DNA from: Clostridia bacterium
GTDB taxonomy: Bacteria > Bacillota > Clostridia > TANB77 > CAG-508
DNA length: 40,752 nt
Assembly (NCBI GenBank): GCA_022791395.1
Contig: JAAVZA010000042.1
Span: forward strand, 1-40,752
Direction: 5' to 3'
In this document: in pieces, positions 1 through 7,935 of the stretch
How the letters are laid out: every line of letters begins with the position of its first letter
How positions within the stretch are numbered: the first letter of the stretch is position 1
The notes under the pieces: generated by a model
Database searches by the model: none
What the model was told of the DNA's origin: nothing
Seen by the model: the letters and a program-made list of their open reading frames with translations, nothing else
Position numbers and translations under genes: made by a program

Positions 1-873
1 AATTTAGAATTATATAGAATATTTAAAATTGTAGCAGATGAAGAAAATTTGACAAAAGCAAGCGAAATCTTACATATTTCACAGCCTGCTGTAACTAAAC
101 ATATTAAAAATTTGGAAAACGAATTAAAGGTGGAATTATTTAAAAGAAGTAAATATGGAATGATATTAAATCAAAACGGTAAAAAGCTATATTCACAGAT
201 AAAGGATCCTATAAATATCCTTTCAAAAGCGGATTCTATATTAAATACTCATAAAGATATAAAATTAGGCGTACATGTAAATATGCCAAGCAAAATATAT
301 AATAATGGTATTTCAAAATTTTATGAAAAAAATAATGATATTATTATTAATATACATAGATTAAATGCAAAGAATATGTTTTCTATGTTAGAAAAACAAG
401 AGATTGACCTAGCTTTTTCTAAAAAATATAGTGATGAATTGTATGATACAAATAAAATTAAATTTATAGAAATAGGGAAATTACAGGAAGTATTTGTAGT
501 AAATAATACCTCACAATATTTAAATAAAAAACTTTCTAAAACTGATTTAAAAAATATAACAATATATACACTAAAGAAATTTTCTAGTGCATATCAAAAT
601 TTAGTAAAAGAACTTGGGATTACAAAAGATGATAAAATAAATATAGAAAATGTTGATTATACAGGAATCCTTGAATTATTAAAATATAGAGATATAATAG
701 CAGTCCTTACCAAAGAATATGTGGAAGACAAACTAGACAATAAAGAGCTATGCTTATTAGATGTAGGATTTTCACTTCCCGAAGCAGAGTACGGAGTGTA
801 TTACAATGTTAACAATAAATATAAAGAATTAAATAATTTAATAAAAATATTAGAAGAAAATTGTAAAGTATAA
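1..873 (+). CDS. LysR-family transcriptional regulator (5' end cut by window)
   Basis: The frame is open from base 1, and codons 1-16 already read as the usual LysR start (NLELYRIFKIVADEENLT), so only the initiator region lies outside the window. The N-terminal winged helix-turn-helix is clear, with SEILHISQPAVTKHIKNLE as recognition region, followed by the family's LFKRSKYGMILNQNGKKL wing. The remaining roughly 200 residues fit the periplasmic-binding-protein-like effector domain, which binds an unknown small molecule. LysR proteins usually control a neighbouring gene. Here the next gene lies on the same strand about 100 bases downstream, so the direct target cannot be told. Family assignment is firm; the ligand and regulon are unknown. 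Confidence 0.9.
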   Translation, partial: NLELYRIFKIVADEENLTKASEILHISQPAVTKHIKNLENELKVELFKRSKYGMILNQNGKKLYSQIKDPINILSKADSILNTHKDIKLGVHVNMPSKIYNNGISKFYEKNNDIIINIHRLNAKNMFSMLEKQEIDLAFSKKYSDELYDTNKIKFIEIGKLQEVFVVNNTSQYLNKKLSKTDLKNITIYTLKKFSSAYQNLVKELGITKDDKINIENVDYTGILELLKYRDIIAVLTKEYVEDKLDNKELCLLDVGFSLPEAEYGVYYNVNNKYKELNNLIKILEENCKV

Positions 874-893
874 CTTTAAGTTATACTTTACAA
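861..893. repeat. 33-base near-perfect palindrome across the LysR stop codon
   Basis: Two 16-base arms (TTGTAAAGTATAACTT and its complement) flank one central T. The palindrome covers the last codons and stop of the LysR gene. As RNA it would form a strong hairpin, but no T-run follows on either strand, so it is a weak terminator candidate. It may instead be a 3'-end stabiliser or a protein-binding site. Confidence 0.6.
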
Positions 894-922
894 ACAAATA
901 TGTATTTTACATAACAACTAAA

Positions 923-968
923 CCTTTTTATAATTTAATTAACAGCTGTTTAATGAATTATAAAAAGG
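923..968 (+). promoter_or_regulatory. Hairpin that hides the ribosome binding site of the next gene
   Basis: CCTTTTTATAATT (923-935) is perfectly complementary to AATTATAAAAAGG (956-968), and the loop contains a further inner pairing around CAGCTG. The 3' arm contains most of the Shine-Dalgarno sequence AAGGAG (965-970) of the gene starting at 980. In RNA the 13-bp stem would block ribosome entry until opened. The pairing is seen directly; the regulatory role is inferred. Confidence 0.55.
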
Positions 969-979
969 AGAAGCTAAAT

Positions 980-2200
980 ATGTTAGTAAATTTATCATTA
1001 AATGATAATACTCAAAAAAATATATTAAAACATTTGGAAACAACATCAAAATTATTAAGTAAAGTTGGAACAGAATTATCAGGAACACAAAAAGAAAGTA
1101 AGATATACGCAATGCCTGATTTAGGAATTGCACAAAATGGAACAAGAATGTTAGGTGGTTTTTATACAGGGGCATGTTACACTTGGGATTCTGATGTTCC
1201 ATTTGTACCAGTAGATGCTACTGTAAATGTTTGTGGAACGACTGTATATAAATTAAAACAGAGAATTACTGTTCAAGAATTTGAAAACAGATTAAATAAT
1301 GTTATGGATAATAGAGAAACATATTTACGATATGTAAATACACGTTTACCAAAACATATAATAGCTTCAATTGACCTAGATAGAGAAGATAAATTTAAAT
1401 GGAATTATAACGTAGGAAATCATTTTGTAATTTTAGCTGAACAAAATGATGAAAATGGTGAGCTTCCAGTAGGACAATATATGATTGTACATGCGTCTGC
1501 AATAGAGCTAAAAAAAGACAATTTAAAATATGGCTTATATCCAGTAGAAGGAAATTGGTATTATGATGATATAAAAACTATATATGCTGAAAAAGAAAAT
1601 AGATATTTAAGATATATAGCTGGTGATAAAGCAGTTCAATTTTGGGAATTAGCAAATATGTTACAAACAATTAATAAAGATAGAAATAGATATTTTTGTA
1701 AGTCTGTTTTAAAAGAATTAGCAGGAGAAGAAATTATTAATTTAAGTCATTATGGTATGCCAACAAATAATTCGGTATGTATAGGATGTCAATGGGAGCA
1801 AGAGAATTTTACTTTACTAACTGCACCAGGAAACGATATATATTTAGTTCATCCGGACTTAACAGAAAAAAATACTATTGATATAAATAATAGAAAAATC
1901 ACATTAACACCTCATGGATGTGGAGTTATGTTAAAAAATAATAGTGACAAAATTGAATACCTAGATGATGGAATATTAATTGGAAATAAAAACTTTAAAA
2001 AAGGCGAAAGTATTAATATTGGAAATGATGTATTAGTTAGAACCAAAGGTATGGATTCCGTCTCTGTAAAACAACATATAGAAACAATTTTAAAAAAATG
2101 TCCAGGAACAATATATGGACAAATGCATCAATTATTTGCAAGAACTAAATATGGAGATTTTGATTATACTAGAAGAACTATAGAACCAGAGGAACTATAA
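980..2200 (+). CDS. Unrecognised 406-residue protein
   Basis: I do not recognise the family. An upstream start at 953 is possible, but AAGGAG at 965-970 points to ATG 980 with 9-base spacing. The product is soluble-looking, with no signal peptide or membrane segment. It carries several motif-like stretches: GGFYTGACYTWDSDVPF near residue 60, VNVCGTTVYKL near 85, SIDLDRE near 130, GNHFVILAE near 145 and TLTPHGCGVML near 310. The scattered Cys, His and Asp residues could suit a metal-dependent enzyme, but that is a guess. It ends 14 bases before a histidine phosphatase gene, so the two are probably co-transcribed. Its ribosome binding site sits in a 13-bp hairpin. Confidence 0.75.
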   Translation: MLVNLSLNDNTQKNILKHLETTSKLLSKVGTELSGTQKESKIYAMPDLGIAQNGTRMLGGFYTGACYTWDSDVPFVPVDATVNVCGTTVYKLKQRITVQEFENRLNNVMDNRETYLRYVNTRLPKHIIASIDLDREDKFKWNYNVGNHFVILAEQNDENGELPVGQYMIVHASAIELKKDNLKYGLYPVEGNWYYDDIKTIYAEKENRYLRYIAGDKAVQFWELANMLQTINKDRNRYFCKSVLKELAGEEIINLSHYGMPTNNSVCIGCQWEQENFTLLTAPGNDIYLVHPDLTEKNTIDINNRKITLTPHGCGVMLKNNSDKIEYLDDGILIGNKNFKKGESINIGNDVLVRTKGMDSVSVKQHIETILKKCPGTIYGQMHQLFARTKYGDFDYTRRTIEPEEL

Positions 2201-2214
2201 TAAGGAGGAGTTAG

Positions 2215-2787
2215 ATGTTAAATTTAATGTTCATAAGACATGCACAAACAGAATTAAATAAAGAAGGAATTTTTGCTGGAAGAACAGATTGTAGCATAAC
2301 AAAAGAAGCATTTGAAGAAGCACGAGAAGTCTTTAGAGATATTGAAAAAAACTTTGATTACATTTACTGTTCTCCATTAAAAAGAACAAAACAGACTTTA
2401 GATGCCATATTACCAAATAGCATGCCAATTATAGATGAAAGAATAATTGAAATTAGTATAGGTGAATGGGAAGGAAAAAAAAAGGCAGCTTTTGATAAAA
2501 ACTTATTAGCATTATATAGAGCCGGTCAATATACCCCACCAGGAGCAGAAACTACATCACAAGTAGACAGAAGAGTTTGTGAATTTATAGAAAGCCTTTT
2601 TGATAAATATAAAAATAACGAAAGAATTCTAATTATAACGCATAATGGAGTTATGAGATCTATAAAAAGAAATTTTGTTAAAGAATATGATGATATTATG
2701 TCTAAAAACTTGGGACATATTTTATTAACAGATGAAAATTATCAATACTATCTAGAGAAAATAAAAGATAAAGAAGATACTAGATAA
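2215..2787 (+). CDS. Histidine phosphatase family protein (CobC/PGAM-like)
   Basis: A 190-residue member of the histidine phosphatase superfamily, which transfers phosphate from small metabolites to a catalytic histidine. The RHG-type motif is FIRHAQTELNKEG near residue 6, followed by GRTD, the pattern of the phosphoglycerate-mutase-like/alpha-ribazole-phosphatase branch. The second catalytic histidine is in IITHNGVMRSI near residue 142, and EISIGEWEG near residue 80 carries the acid region. AAGGAGG precedes the ATG, 14 bases after the previous gene, so the two form a transcription unit. No cobalamin genes are near, so the CobC function is not supported and the substrate is open. Confidence 0.85.
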   Translation: MLNLMFIRHAQTELNKEGIFAGRTDCSITKEAFEEAREVFRDIEKNFDYIYCSPLKRTKQTLDAILPNSMPIIDERIIEISIGEWEGKKKAAFDKNLLALYRAGQYTPPGAETTSQVDRRVCEFIESLFDKYKNNERILIITHNGVMRSIKRNFVKEYDDIMSKNLGHILLTDENYQYYLEKIKDKEDTR

Positions 2788-2827
2788 TTAGACTTAGATA
2801 TTTAATACTTGTATCCTACTAACAGTT

Positions 2828-2863
2828 AAAAAGAGATGAAAGAATAATTTTTCATCTCTTTTT
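2828..2863 (+). terminator. Intrinsic terminator after the phosphatase gene
   Basis: AAAAAGAGATGAAA pairs with TTTCATCTCTTTTT around an 8-base loop and ends in T5. It closes the two-gene unit. Confidence 0.85.
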
Positions 2864-2969
2864 GATTTTGATACTTATATTCAAACTTCTTCATGCCTTC
2901 ATTTTATTTAGCCGATAATTTCTTAATCCGTTCATAAAAACAGTTATATCATTATTTTTAAAATTCAAT

Positions 2970-3584
2970 CTATTTTGAACGGTCAACATCATTTTTAGAT
3001 TTTTTTTCAGCATCAATTATTGCTTTTTCGTGATCTATTGAATAACTTAAACTATTTATAAAGGTATTTTTATTATTAGAAGTACGATTACCAATTTTTA
3101 CATCAATAACATGATGTTCGTTACTTGAATTATACAAATCCATATACAGTCTATATAATGCAGATTGAGTTGACTCAGTGAAATCGTTAGATTTTCCATC
3201 TAGAATTTGATTTCTTGAATCACTTACCATAGGCTCAGGTTCAGGTTCAGGTATATCTAAGGTAATATGTTCATCATTATCTTGAACTAATTGTATTTGT
3301 TCTATAGCAGTTTTAGCTTGTTCTATTTGTTGTATTTTCTTTTGCTCTTCTTCCTCTTTAGCTAAAGTAAGTAATTGCTCCAAAAGATGACGTTTTTTTG
3401 ATTGAATAGAATTATACCTTTGTCTTGAACGCTCACGTTCAAAAGCATCTAATTTTTTTCGCAAACTAGGAACATCTTGTTTTTGATCAGTTACTGTTTT
3501 ATCTGCTGCAGTATGATTATCATTTACTTCTTTACTACATTTTTCAAAAAAAAGATCTTTTAAATTATTTTTTCCATTCTTCAT
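2970..3584 (-). CDS. Hypothetical coiled-coil protein
   Basis: A 204-residue, strongly charged protein with no recognised domain. Start 3584 is chosen over the upstream 3644 because GAGGT (3591-3595) lies at the right distance before this ATG. Residues 40-110 are rich in Glu, Gln, Lys and Arg with regular hydrophobic positions (LLEQLLTLAKEEEEQKK), which suggests a coiled coil. A short Pro-Glu stretch (PEPEPEP) follows near residue 115. No signal peptide or membrane segment is seen. Codon use matches the neighbours. It stands alone between a terminator and tRNA-Pro. Confidence 0.65.
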   Translation of the reverse strand: MKNGKNNLKDLFFEKCSKEVNDNHTAADKTVTDQKQDVPSLRKKLDAFERERSRQRYNSIQSKKRHLLEQLLTLAKEEEEQKKIQQIEQAKTAIEQIQLVQDNDEHITLDIPEPEPEPMVSDSRNQILDGKSNDFTESTQSALYRLYMDLYNSSNEHHVIDVKIGNRTSNNKNTFINSLSYSIDHEKAIIDAEKKSKNDVDRSK

Positions 3585-3702
3585 TATGAAACCTCTTACA
3601 TTAAAATAATCTACATCAATATTATAACATAATACATAAAACAATGCAATTGTTTTTAGTCTTTATGCACAGGTTATAAATTTATTCACTTTATTATGAA
3701 AA

Positions 3703-3745
3703 ATAATTAAAAAAGCATGCTAATTTCTATTGGAAATAGCATACT
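3703..3745 (-). terminator. Terminator downstream of tRNA-Pro
   Basis: On the minus strand a long imperfect stem (AGTATGCTATTTC with GAAATTAGCATGCT) is followed by TTTTTT. It lies just after the tRNA-Pro 3' end and fits its terminator. Confidence 0.7.
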
Positions 3746-3801
3746 TCGTATTTTACATTTTTCAAAAATATTTTAGTCCCCTTGAAAAAGGGCAAAAAAA
3801 A

Positions 3802-3877
3802 TGGTCGAGGTGACAGGGATCGAACCTGCGACCTCATGGTCCCAAACCACGCGCGCTACCAACTGCGCTACACCTCG
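3802..3877 (-). tRNA. tRNA-Pro (anticodon TGG)
   Basis: A complete cloverleaf: acceptor CGAGGTG/CACCTCG, D arm GCGCAGTTGGTAGCGC, anticodon loop TTTGGGA with TGG, T loop GGTTCGATCC, discriminator A and encoded CCA. Confidence 0.97.
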
Positions 3878-3899
3878 ATACTATTTAAAGCACCTATAT

Positions 3900-3928
3900 A
3901 ATATAGCACAAATTAAGAAGGTTTGCAA
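3900..3928 (-). promoter_or_regulatory. Sigma-A promoter of tRNA-Pro
   Basis: On the minus strand TTGCAA is separated by 17 bases from TATATT, placing transcription start just upstream of the tRNA. Confidence 0.7.
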
Positions 3929-3988
3929 GACGTTTTTTAAAAAAATTAATAAAATATGAAAAAAACTTAAGGAATTGTCCATTTAAAA

Positions 3989-4017
3989 TTGACAAAGCAA
4001 AAAAATTATGATAGAAT
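3989..4017 (+). promoter_or_regulatory. Sigma-A promoter of rplU-rpmA
   Basis: TTGACA (3989-3994), a 17-base spacer and TAGAAT (4012-4017). Transcription would start near 4024, at the beginning of the L21 leader. Confidence 0.8.
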
Positions 4018-4020
4018 ACT

Positions 4021-4115
4021 TACTTGTAATCCGCTTAATTAAGGTGCCTAAAAGTTAATTTAAGTTTAACTACCTAAAATTTAGGATTAGCGAGTATACA
4101 AAAAAGGGAGGTGTA
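4021..4115 (+). ncRNA. Ribosomal protein L21 leader
   Basis: About 95 untranslated bases lie between the promoter and rplU. They contain a closing stem TAATCC (4027-4032) with GGATTA (4084-4089) and an inner AGTTAA/TTAACT helix. This matches the position and general shape of the Firmicutes L21 leader, an autoregulatory mRNA element. The identification rests on context and the closing stem, not on a covariance search. Confidence 0.6.
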
Positions 4116-4120
4116 CATCT

Positions 4121-4477
4121 ATGTACGCAATAATCGAAAGCTGTGGAAAACAATACAAAGTAGCACAAGGTGATGTTGTATTTTTTGAAAAATTAGATGC
4201 TGAAGAAGGAAAAAAAGTTACTTTTGATAAAGTAGTATTAGTATCTGATGGAGAAAAAATAGAAATAGGAAATCCTTATGTTAAAGGCTTTAAAGTTGAG
4301 GGAAAAGTAGTAGCTCACGGAAAAGGTAAAAAAATACTTGTTTTCAAATACAAAGCTAAAAAGAACTATAGAAGAACACAAGGACATAGACAACCATATA
4401 CAAAGGTTGAAATTACTTCTATAAAAAAACCAGCTGCAAAAAAAGCTGAAGCAACAGCTGAAAAAGTAGAAGCATAA
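4121..4477 (+). CDS. rplU: 50S ribosomal protein L21
   Basis: A 118-residue large-subunit ribosomal protein that binds 23S rRNA. It begins [18 protein letters not shown], the family N-terminus, and carries the [18 protein letters not shown] signature near residue 82. It is somewhat longer than usual through an Ala/Lys/Glu-rich tail ([12 protein letters not shown]). GGGAGG precedes the ATG. It is followed 58 bases later by rpmA. The gene prp (ysxB), which normally sits between rplU and rpmA in Firmicutes, is absent. Confidence 0.97.
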   Translation: MYAIIESCGKQYKVAQGDVVFFEKLDAEEGKKVTFDKVVLVSDGEKIEIGNPYVKGFKVEGKVVAHGKGKKILVFKYKAKKNYRRTQGHRQPYTKVEITSIKKPAAKKAEATAEKVEA

Positions 4478-4535
4478 GTTTAGATTTTATTAAAAGAGAT
4501 ATATCACTATAAAATTAGGAGGGAGTGAGAAAAGT

Positions 4536-4802
4536 ATGGCTCATAAAAAAGGTCAAGGTAGTGTTAAAAACGGAAGAGACAGTGAGTCTAAGCGTCTTGG
4601 GGTAAAACGTGCTGATGGACAATTTGTTCTAGCTGGAAACATATTAATTAGACAAAGAGGAACTAATGTACATCCAGGAACTAATGTTGGAATAGGTAGT
4701 GATGATACTTTATATGCATTAGTAGATGGAATTGTTAAATTTGAAAGATTAGGAAGAGATAAAAAGAAAGTTAGTGTTTACGAACAAGAAGTAACAGAAT
4801 AA
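4536..4802 (+). CDS. rpmA: 50S ribosomal protein L27
   Basis: An 88-residue ribosomal protein whose N-terminal tail reaches the peptidyl-transferase centre. It starts [20 protein letters not shown], so it already has the mature N-terminus. Most Firmicutes L27 proteins carry about nine extra residues that the protease Prp removes. Here both the extension and the prp gene are missing, which agree with each other. No in-frame upstream start codon would encode the extension. AGGAGG lies 13 bases before the ATG, a slightly long spacing. Confidence 0.97.
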   Translation: MAHKKGQGSVKNGRDSESKRLGVKRADGQFVLAGNILIRQRGTNVHPGTNVGIGSDDTLYALVDGIVKFERLGRDKKKVSVYEQEVTE

Positions 4803-4805
4803 CAG

Positions 4806-4836
4806 AAAATAGCATACCTTTTGGTATGCTATTTTT
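4806..4836 (+). terminator. Terminator after rpmA
   Basis: AAAATAGCATACC pairs with GGTATGCTATTTT around TTTT, then T. A strong 13-bp hairpin that ends the L21-L27 operon. Confidence 0.9.
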
Positions 4837-4919
4837 GTATTATATTGGTAAAGAATATTAAATATATACTAAACGAATAAAATTTAATATTATTTGGAAA
4901 AATAATATTGGTGATAAAA

Positions 4920-5171
4920 ATGAGAATATCTTGGTTAAAAGCAAAAGATGATGAAAAAAGCTTTAAATTTCAAAAGAATATGGGATTTGATGTATATGAA
5001 ATAGAAGATTTAGAAAAAACAGATAACAAAATTAATGAGTTAGTTGAAAAAAAATATCATACAATAATATTATCAAATGAGATAGCAGGATTTTCTACAG
5101 ATATAATAAAAAAATATTCAAAAAGCGATACAGTAAACATTATAATTGCCAATAATAAGAAAGAATATTAA
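4920..5171 (+). CDS. Small hypothetical protein before yyaC
   Basis: An 83-residue protein. ATG 4920 is preferred over TTG 4908 and GTG 4911 because GGTGA at 4910-4914 serves as ribosome binding site. It alternates charged helices and beta-like stretches (HTIILSNEIAGFSTDIIKKY, then VNIIIANNKK). That pattern loosely recalls the fold of V-type ATPase subunit F, but no ATPase genes are nearby, so I do not assign it. It lies 60 bases upstream of yyaC on the same strand and may share its transcript. Confidence 0.6.
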   Translation: MRISWLKAKDDEKSFKFQKNMGFDVYEIEDLEKTDNKINELVEKKYHTIILSNEIAGFSTDIIKKYSKSDTVNIIIANNKKEY

Positions 5172-5231
5172 TATAAGTTGTGAATATAGATATAAAGATA
5201 AATATTCTTATACAAATTATGAGGTGATAAA

Positions 5232-5777
5232 ATGCTTACAAGAGATATAGTATTTAATAATTTTGTAAATGAATTTAGCAGTAAAATATATAATCTAGAA
5301 AGTGATATACCATATACAGATTACATATTTTTATGTGTGGGTTCAGATAAGATAACAGGAGATGCCTTTGGACCAATAGTGGGGGAAAATTTAAAAAAGT
5401 TATTTAAAAATTTTTATAACAATATTAAAGTAGTAGGAACTTTAGAAAATCCAGTATCAGGAATAAATTTAGAAAAAGAAGTAAATAACATTATAAATTC
5501 ATATGAAAATCCATGTATAATTGCAATTGATGCAGCACTTTCAAAAAAAGAAGACATAGGCAAAATTGTTGTATCAAATGCAAAAACTAAATTTGGAAAA
5601 GGCACTAATAAAAAAATGATAGAAATAGGGGATATTAGCATAAAAGGAATTGTTGCAAGAGATTATAATATGCCAAGATACAATTACAGAGAATTACAAA
5701 ATACATCTTTGAATATAGTAATCAATCTTGCAGACATCACCGCAGAGGGAATTTATAATGTTATAAAATATAGATAA
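5232..5777 (+). CDS. yyaC: YyaC-family sporulation protein
   Basis: A 181-residue member of the YyaC family (formerly DUF1256), related in fold to the spore protease GPR and found only in spore formers. The family signature is FLCVGSDKITGDAFGPIVGE near residue 37. VVGTLENPVSGINLE near 75 and CIIAIDAALS near 100 complete the pattern. GAGGTGATAAA precedes the ATG. The gene opens a cluster of sporulation genes that continues with the SpoIVFA-like gene and spoIVFB. The exact role of YyaC is not established. Confidence 0.88.
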   Translation: MLTRDIVFNNFVNEFSSKIYNLESDIPYTDYIFLCVGSDKITGDAFGPIVGENLKKLFKNFYNNIKVVGTLENPVSGINLEKEVNNIINSYENPCIIAIDAALSKKEDIGKIVVSNAKTKFGKGTNKKMIEIGDISIKGIVARDYNMPRYNYRELQNTSLNIVINLADITAEGIYNVIKYR

Positions 5778-5841
5778 TAAAATGTATATTCCTAAAAAAA
5801 ATGGAAAAAATTATAATAACCAATTTTTTAGGAGGGTACAT

Positions 5842-6180
5842 ATGGAAGAAAACAATATGAAAAACATAATAGTATTAAAAGACTTACCATCAAATCTTAT
5901 TGAAGAAGCGATAGTAATATTAAAAGAAAATGCTAATATTAAAAACACGAATAAAAAAAAGGAAAATGTGAAAGTTACTGCAAGAGGAAAAATAAATTCA
6001 AAAGACTACATTATAAAAGAAGCAGAATCAGTAGTGGCAAGTTATATAGCAAGCTTAGAAAAGCCAAAACAATTAGAAGTAACTAATAGTAAAATAAAAA
6101 AGAAATATAAGAACCTAAAAAAGTTAACTGCCTTTTTTGCAGTAGTAGCAGTATTAGGAATTATAGTAAATTTTATATAA
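5842..6180 (+). CDS. Hypothetical tail-anchored membrane protein
   Basis: A 112-residue protein of unknown function. Start 5842 is chosen because AGGAGGGTACAT directly precedes it; an upstream ATG at 5782 has no ribosome binding site. The first 90 residues are polar and basic (DYIIKEAESVVASYIASLE near 55). A single hydrophobic segment (LTAFFAVVAVLGIIVNFI) ends the protein, so it is probably anchored in the membrane with its N-terminus in the cytoplasm. It follows yyaC and may be co-transcribed. Confidence 0.65.
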   Translation: MEENNMKNIIVLKDLPSNLIEEAIVILKENANIKNTNKKKENVKVTARGKINSKDYIIKEAESVVASYIASLEKPKQLEVTNSKIKKKYKNLKKLTAFFAVVAVLGIIVNFI

Positions 6181-6220
6181 ATTTTACAAAGAAAAATATT
6201 TTTATAAAATTAAAAGAATA

Positions 6221-6281
6221 AAACACTTTTTTCTAACATATATATTAAAAAAATATATTACGTTAGAAGAGGTGTTTTTTT
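6221..6281 (+). terminator. Terminator/attenuator hairpin containing the next gene's ribosome binding site
   Basis: A long imperfect stem pairs AAACACTTTTTTCTAAC (6221-6237) with GTTAGAAGAGGTGTTT (6262-6277), with AT-rich pairing inside, followed by a T-run. The GAGG at 6269-6272 in the 3' arm is also the ribosome binding site for the TTG start at 6283. Folding would both stop transcription and hide the site. Confidence 0.6.
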
Positions 6282-6282
6282 A

Positions 6283-7218
6283 TTGGAAAGAACTTTAAGC
6301 CCAGAAGAAAAAATTAAGAGAGCAGAAGAAATTTATTCAAGAAGAAGAGGTGGATATACAAGTAGAAATATTGCAACAGTTAATGTCTCAAATGAAAAAA
6401 ATTATGGATTATTTAAGAAAATGATATTACAAATTGCTATTTGCTTAGTAATTTATTTTATATTCTATTTAATTCAAAATAGTAATTATATATTTTCTGC
6501 GGATATAATAAATAAAACAAAAGAAATATTATCATATGATATCAATATAGAAGAAATATTTAATAATATTATTAATGGAATAAATAGCTTTAGTAATGAA
6601 CTAGTTTTAGATGGTACGAACAATACAATAAACAACGAACAAAATAATACAGTAAATATAAATACTCAAAATGCAATAGGTGGAGCAAAATTAGCAAGTA
6701 TAACAATAGAAGATATAACACCTATTCAAAATTCAAATAAAGAAGAGCAAAATCAAGAAAATAGTAATGAACAAAATAATGATGGAGAGGACAAAAAAAT
6801 AGAAGAATTAACAGATGAGGAATATATAAAAACCTTTAACCTAATAAAACCTATAGAAGGAATAGTATCATCAGAATTTGGACTAAGAAATGTAGATAAC
6901 CCAATAGTAAGTAAAGATCATAAGGGAATAGATATAGCAGCAAATACTGGCACCCAGATAAAAGCAGCAATGGATGGAACAGTTACTATTTCATCTACTA
7001 CAGGGAGTTACGGATATCATATACAACTAACAAATAATGATGTAAGTACTATGTATGCACACTGTAGTAAGCTACTAGTCAATGTTGGAGATAATGTTAC
7101 TAAAGGACAAGTAATTGCAGAAGTGGGTTCTACAGGAAATTCAACTAATCCTCATTTACATTTTGAAATAAAAAGAGGAAATAATTATATAAATCCTAGA
7201 GATATATTGGAATTTTAG
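6283..7218 (+). CDS. M23 (LytM) peptidase-like sporulation protein, SpoIVFA-like
   Basis: A 311-residue protein with one membrane segment (ILQIAICLVIYFIFYLI near residue 47), a long Asn/Glu-rich linker, and a C-terminal LytM/M23 domain from about residue 190. The zinc-site motifs are present: HKGIDIA near residue 218 and HLHFE near 293, with YAHCSKL between. Its position directly before spoIVFB suggests it is the SpoIVFA partner that restrains the intramembrane protease in the forespore outer membrane. SpoIVFA proteins often have degenerate LytM sites, while this one looks intact. The start is TTG with GAGGTG ten bases upstream; no better start occurs before residue 46. Confidence 0.8.
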   Translation: MERTLSPEEKIKRAEEIYSRRRGGYTSRNIATVNVSNEKNYGLFKKMILQIAICLVIYFIFYLIQNSNYIFSADIINKTKEILSYDINIEEIFNNIINGINSFSNELVLDGTNNTINNEQNNTVNINTQNAIGGAKLASITIEDITPIQNSNKEEQNQENSNEQNNDGEDKKIEELTDEEYIKTFNLIKPIEGIVSSEFGLRNVDNPIVSKDHKGIDIAANTGTQIKAAMDGTVTISSTTGSYGYHIQLTNNDVSTMYAHCSKLLVNVGDNVTKGQVIAEVGSTGNSTNPHLHFEIKRGNNYINPRDILEF

Positions 7219-7228
7219 GAGGAAAACC

Positions 7229-7882
7229 ATGTCTATAAATATTAACTTAAAAATATTTTTATTTGCTATCATATTTTACTTTACTAAGCAAATAGAAATA
7301 TATGCACTACTTATGATATTTGCTATTTTACATGAAATGGGACATCTAATTTGTGGTATAATATTAGGATTAAAGCCAAAATCACTAAAAATAATGCCAC
7401 TTGGAATAAGTATAGAATTTAGTGTGATATGTAAGGATTACAATAAAAAAGTTAAAAATGCTAATATACTTAGCTTAAAAAAGATGATAATTGCACTTGC
7501 AGGTCCTATCACAAATTTTATTATAGTAGCAATATTCTTAATATTAAAAAAATATATAGATCCTTTTTGGTGTAATCAAATTATATATGCAAACATATTA
7601 ATTGCGATATTTAATTTGCTTCCAATATATCCATTAGATGGAGGAAGGTGTATAAAATCACTAATACATATTTTTAGAGGAAATAAACTAGCGATAGAAT
7701 ACACAAATCACATATCGAATATATGTGTGATACTCATAACAATGCTTTCAAGTATTGGAATATATTATTATAAAAATATAGCAATATTATTAATACTAAT
7801 ATATTTATGGATATTAGTTATTATAGAAAACAAAAAGTATAATACTAAAAAGAGAATATATAAAATAATAGAAAATAGTTGA
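7229..7882 (+). CDS. spoIVFB: M50 intramembrane metalloprotease, SpoIVFB-like
   Basis: A 217-residue multi-span membrane protein of the site-2-protease family. The zinc motif HEMGH is in ILHEMGHLICGIILGLKPK near residue 35. LPIYPLDGGR near residue 131 supplies the third ligand (LDG motif). At least five hydrophobic segments are visible. In Bacillus subtilis the homologue cleaves pro-sigma-K in the mother cell, which releases late sporulation transcription. It starts 11 bases after the LytM gene with AGGAGG, so the two are translated from one message. Confidence 0.88.
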   Translation: MSININLKIFLFAIIFYFTKQIEIYALLMIFAILHEMGHLICGIILGLKPKSLKIMPLGISIEFSVICKDYNKKVKNANILSLKKMIIALAGPITNFIIVAIFLILKKYIDPFWCNQIIYANILIAIFNLLPIYPLDGGRCIKSLIHIFRGNKLAIEYTNHISNICVILITMLSSIGIYYYKNIAILLILIYLWILVIIENKKYNTKKRIYKIIENS

Positions 7883-7935
7883 AATAAAACAAAAATAATA
7901 GTACTATATACATAGGAAAAAACGGAGGAAATCAA

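Noticed and set aside
980..2200. RtcB-like RNA ligase
   Set aside because: GNHF resembles an RtcB motif, but the other metal and guanylylation motifs are not found.
4908..5171. V-type ATP synthase subunit F
   Set aside because: Only a loose pattern resemblance and no ATPase genes around; left as hypothetical.
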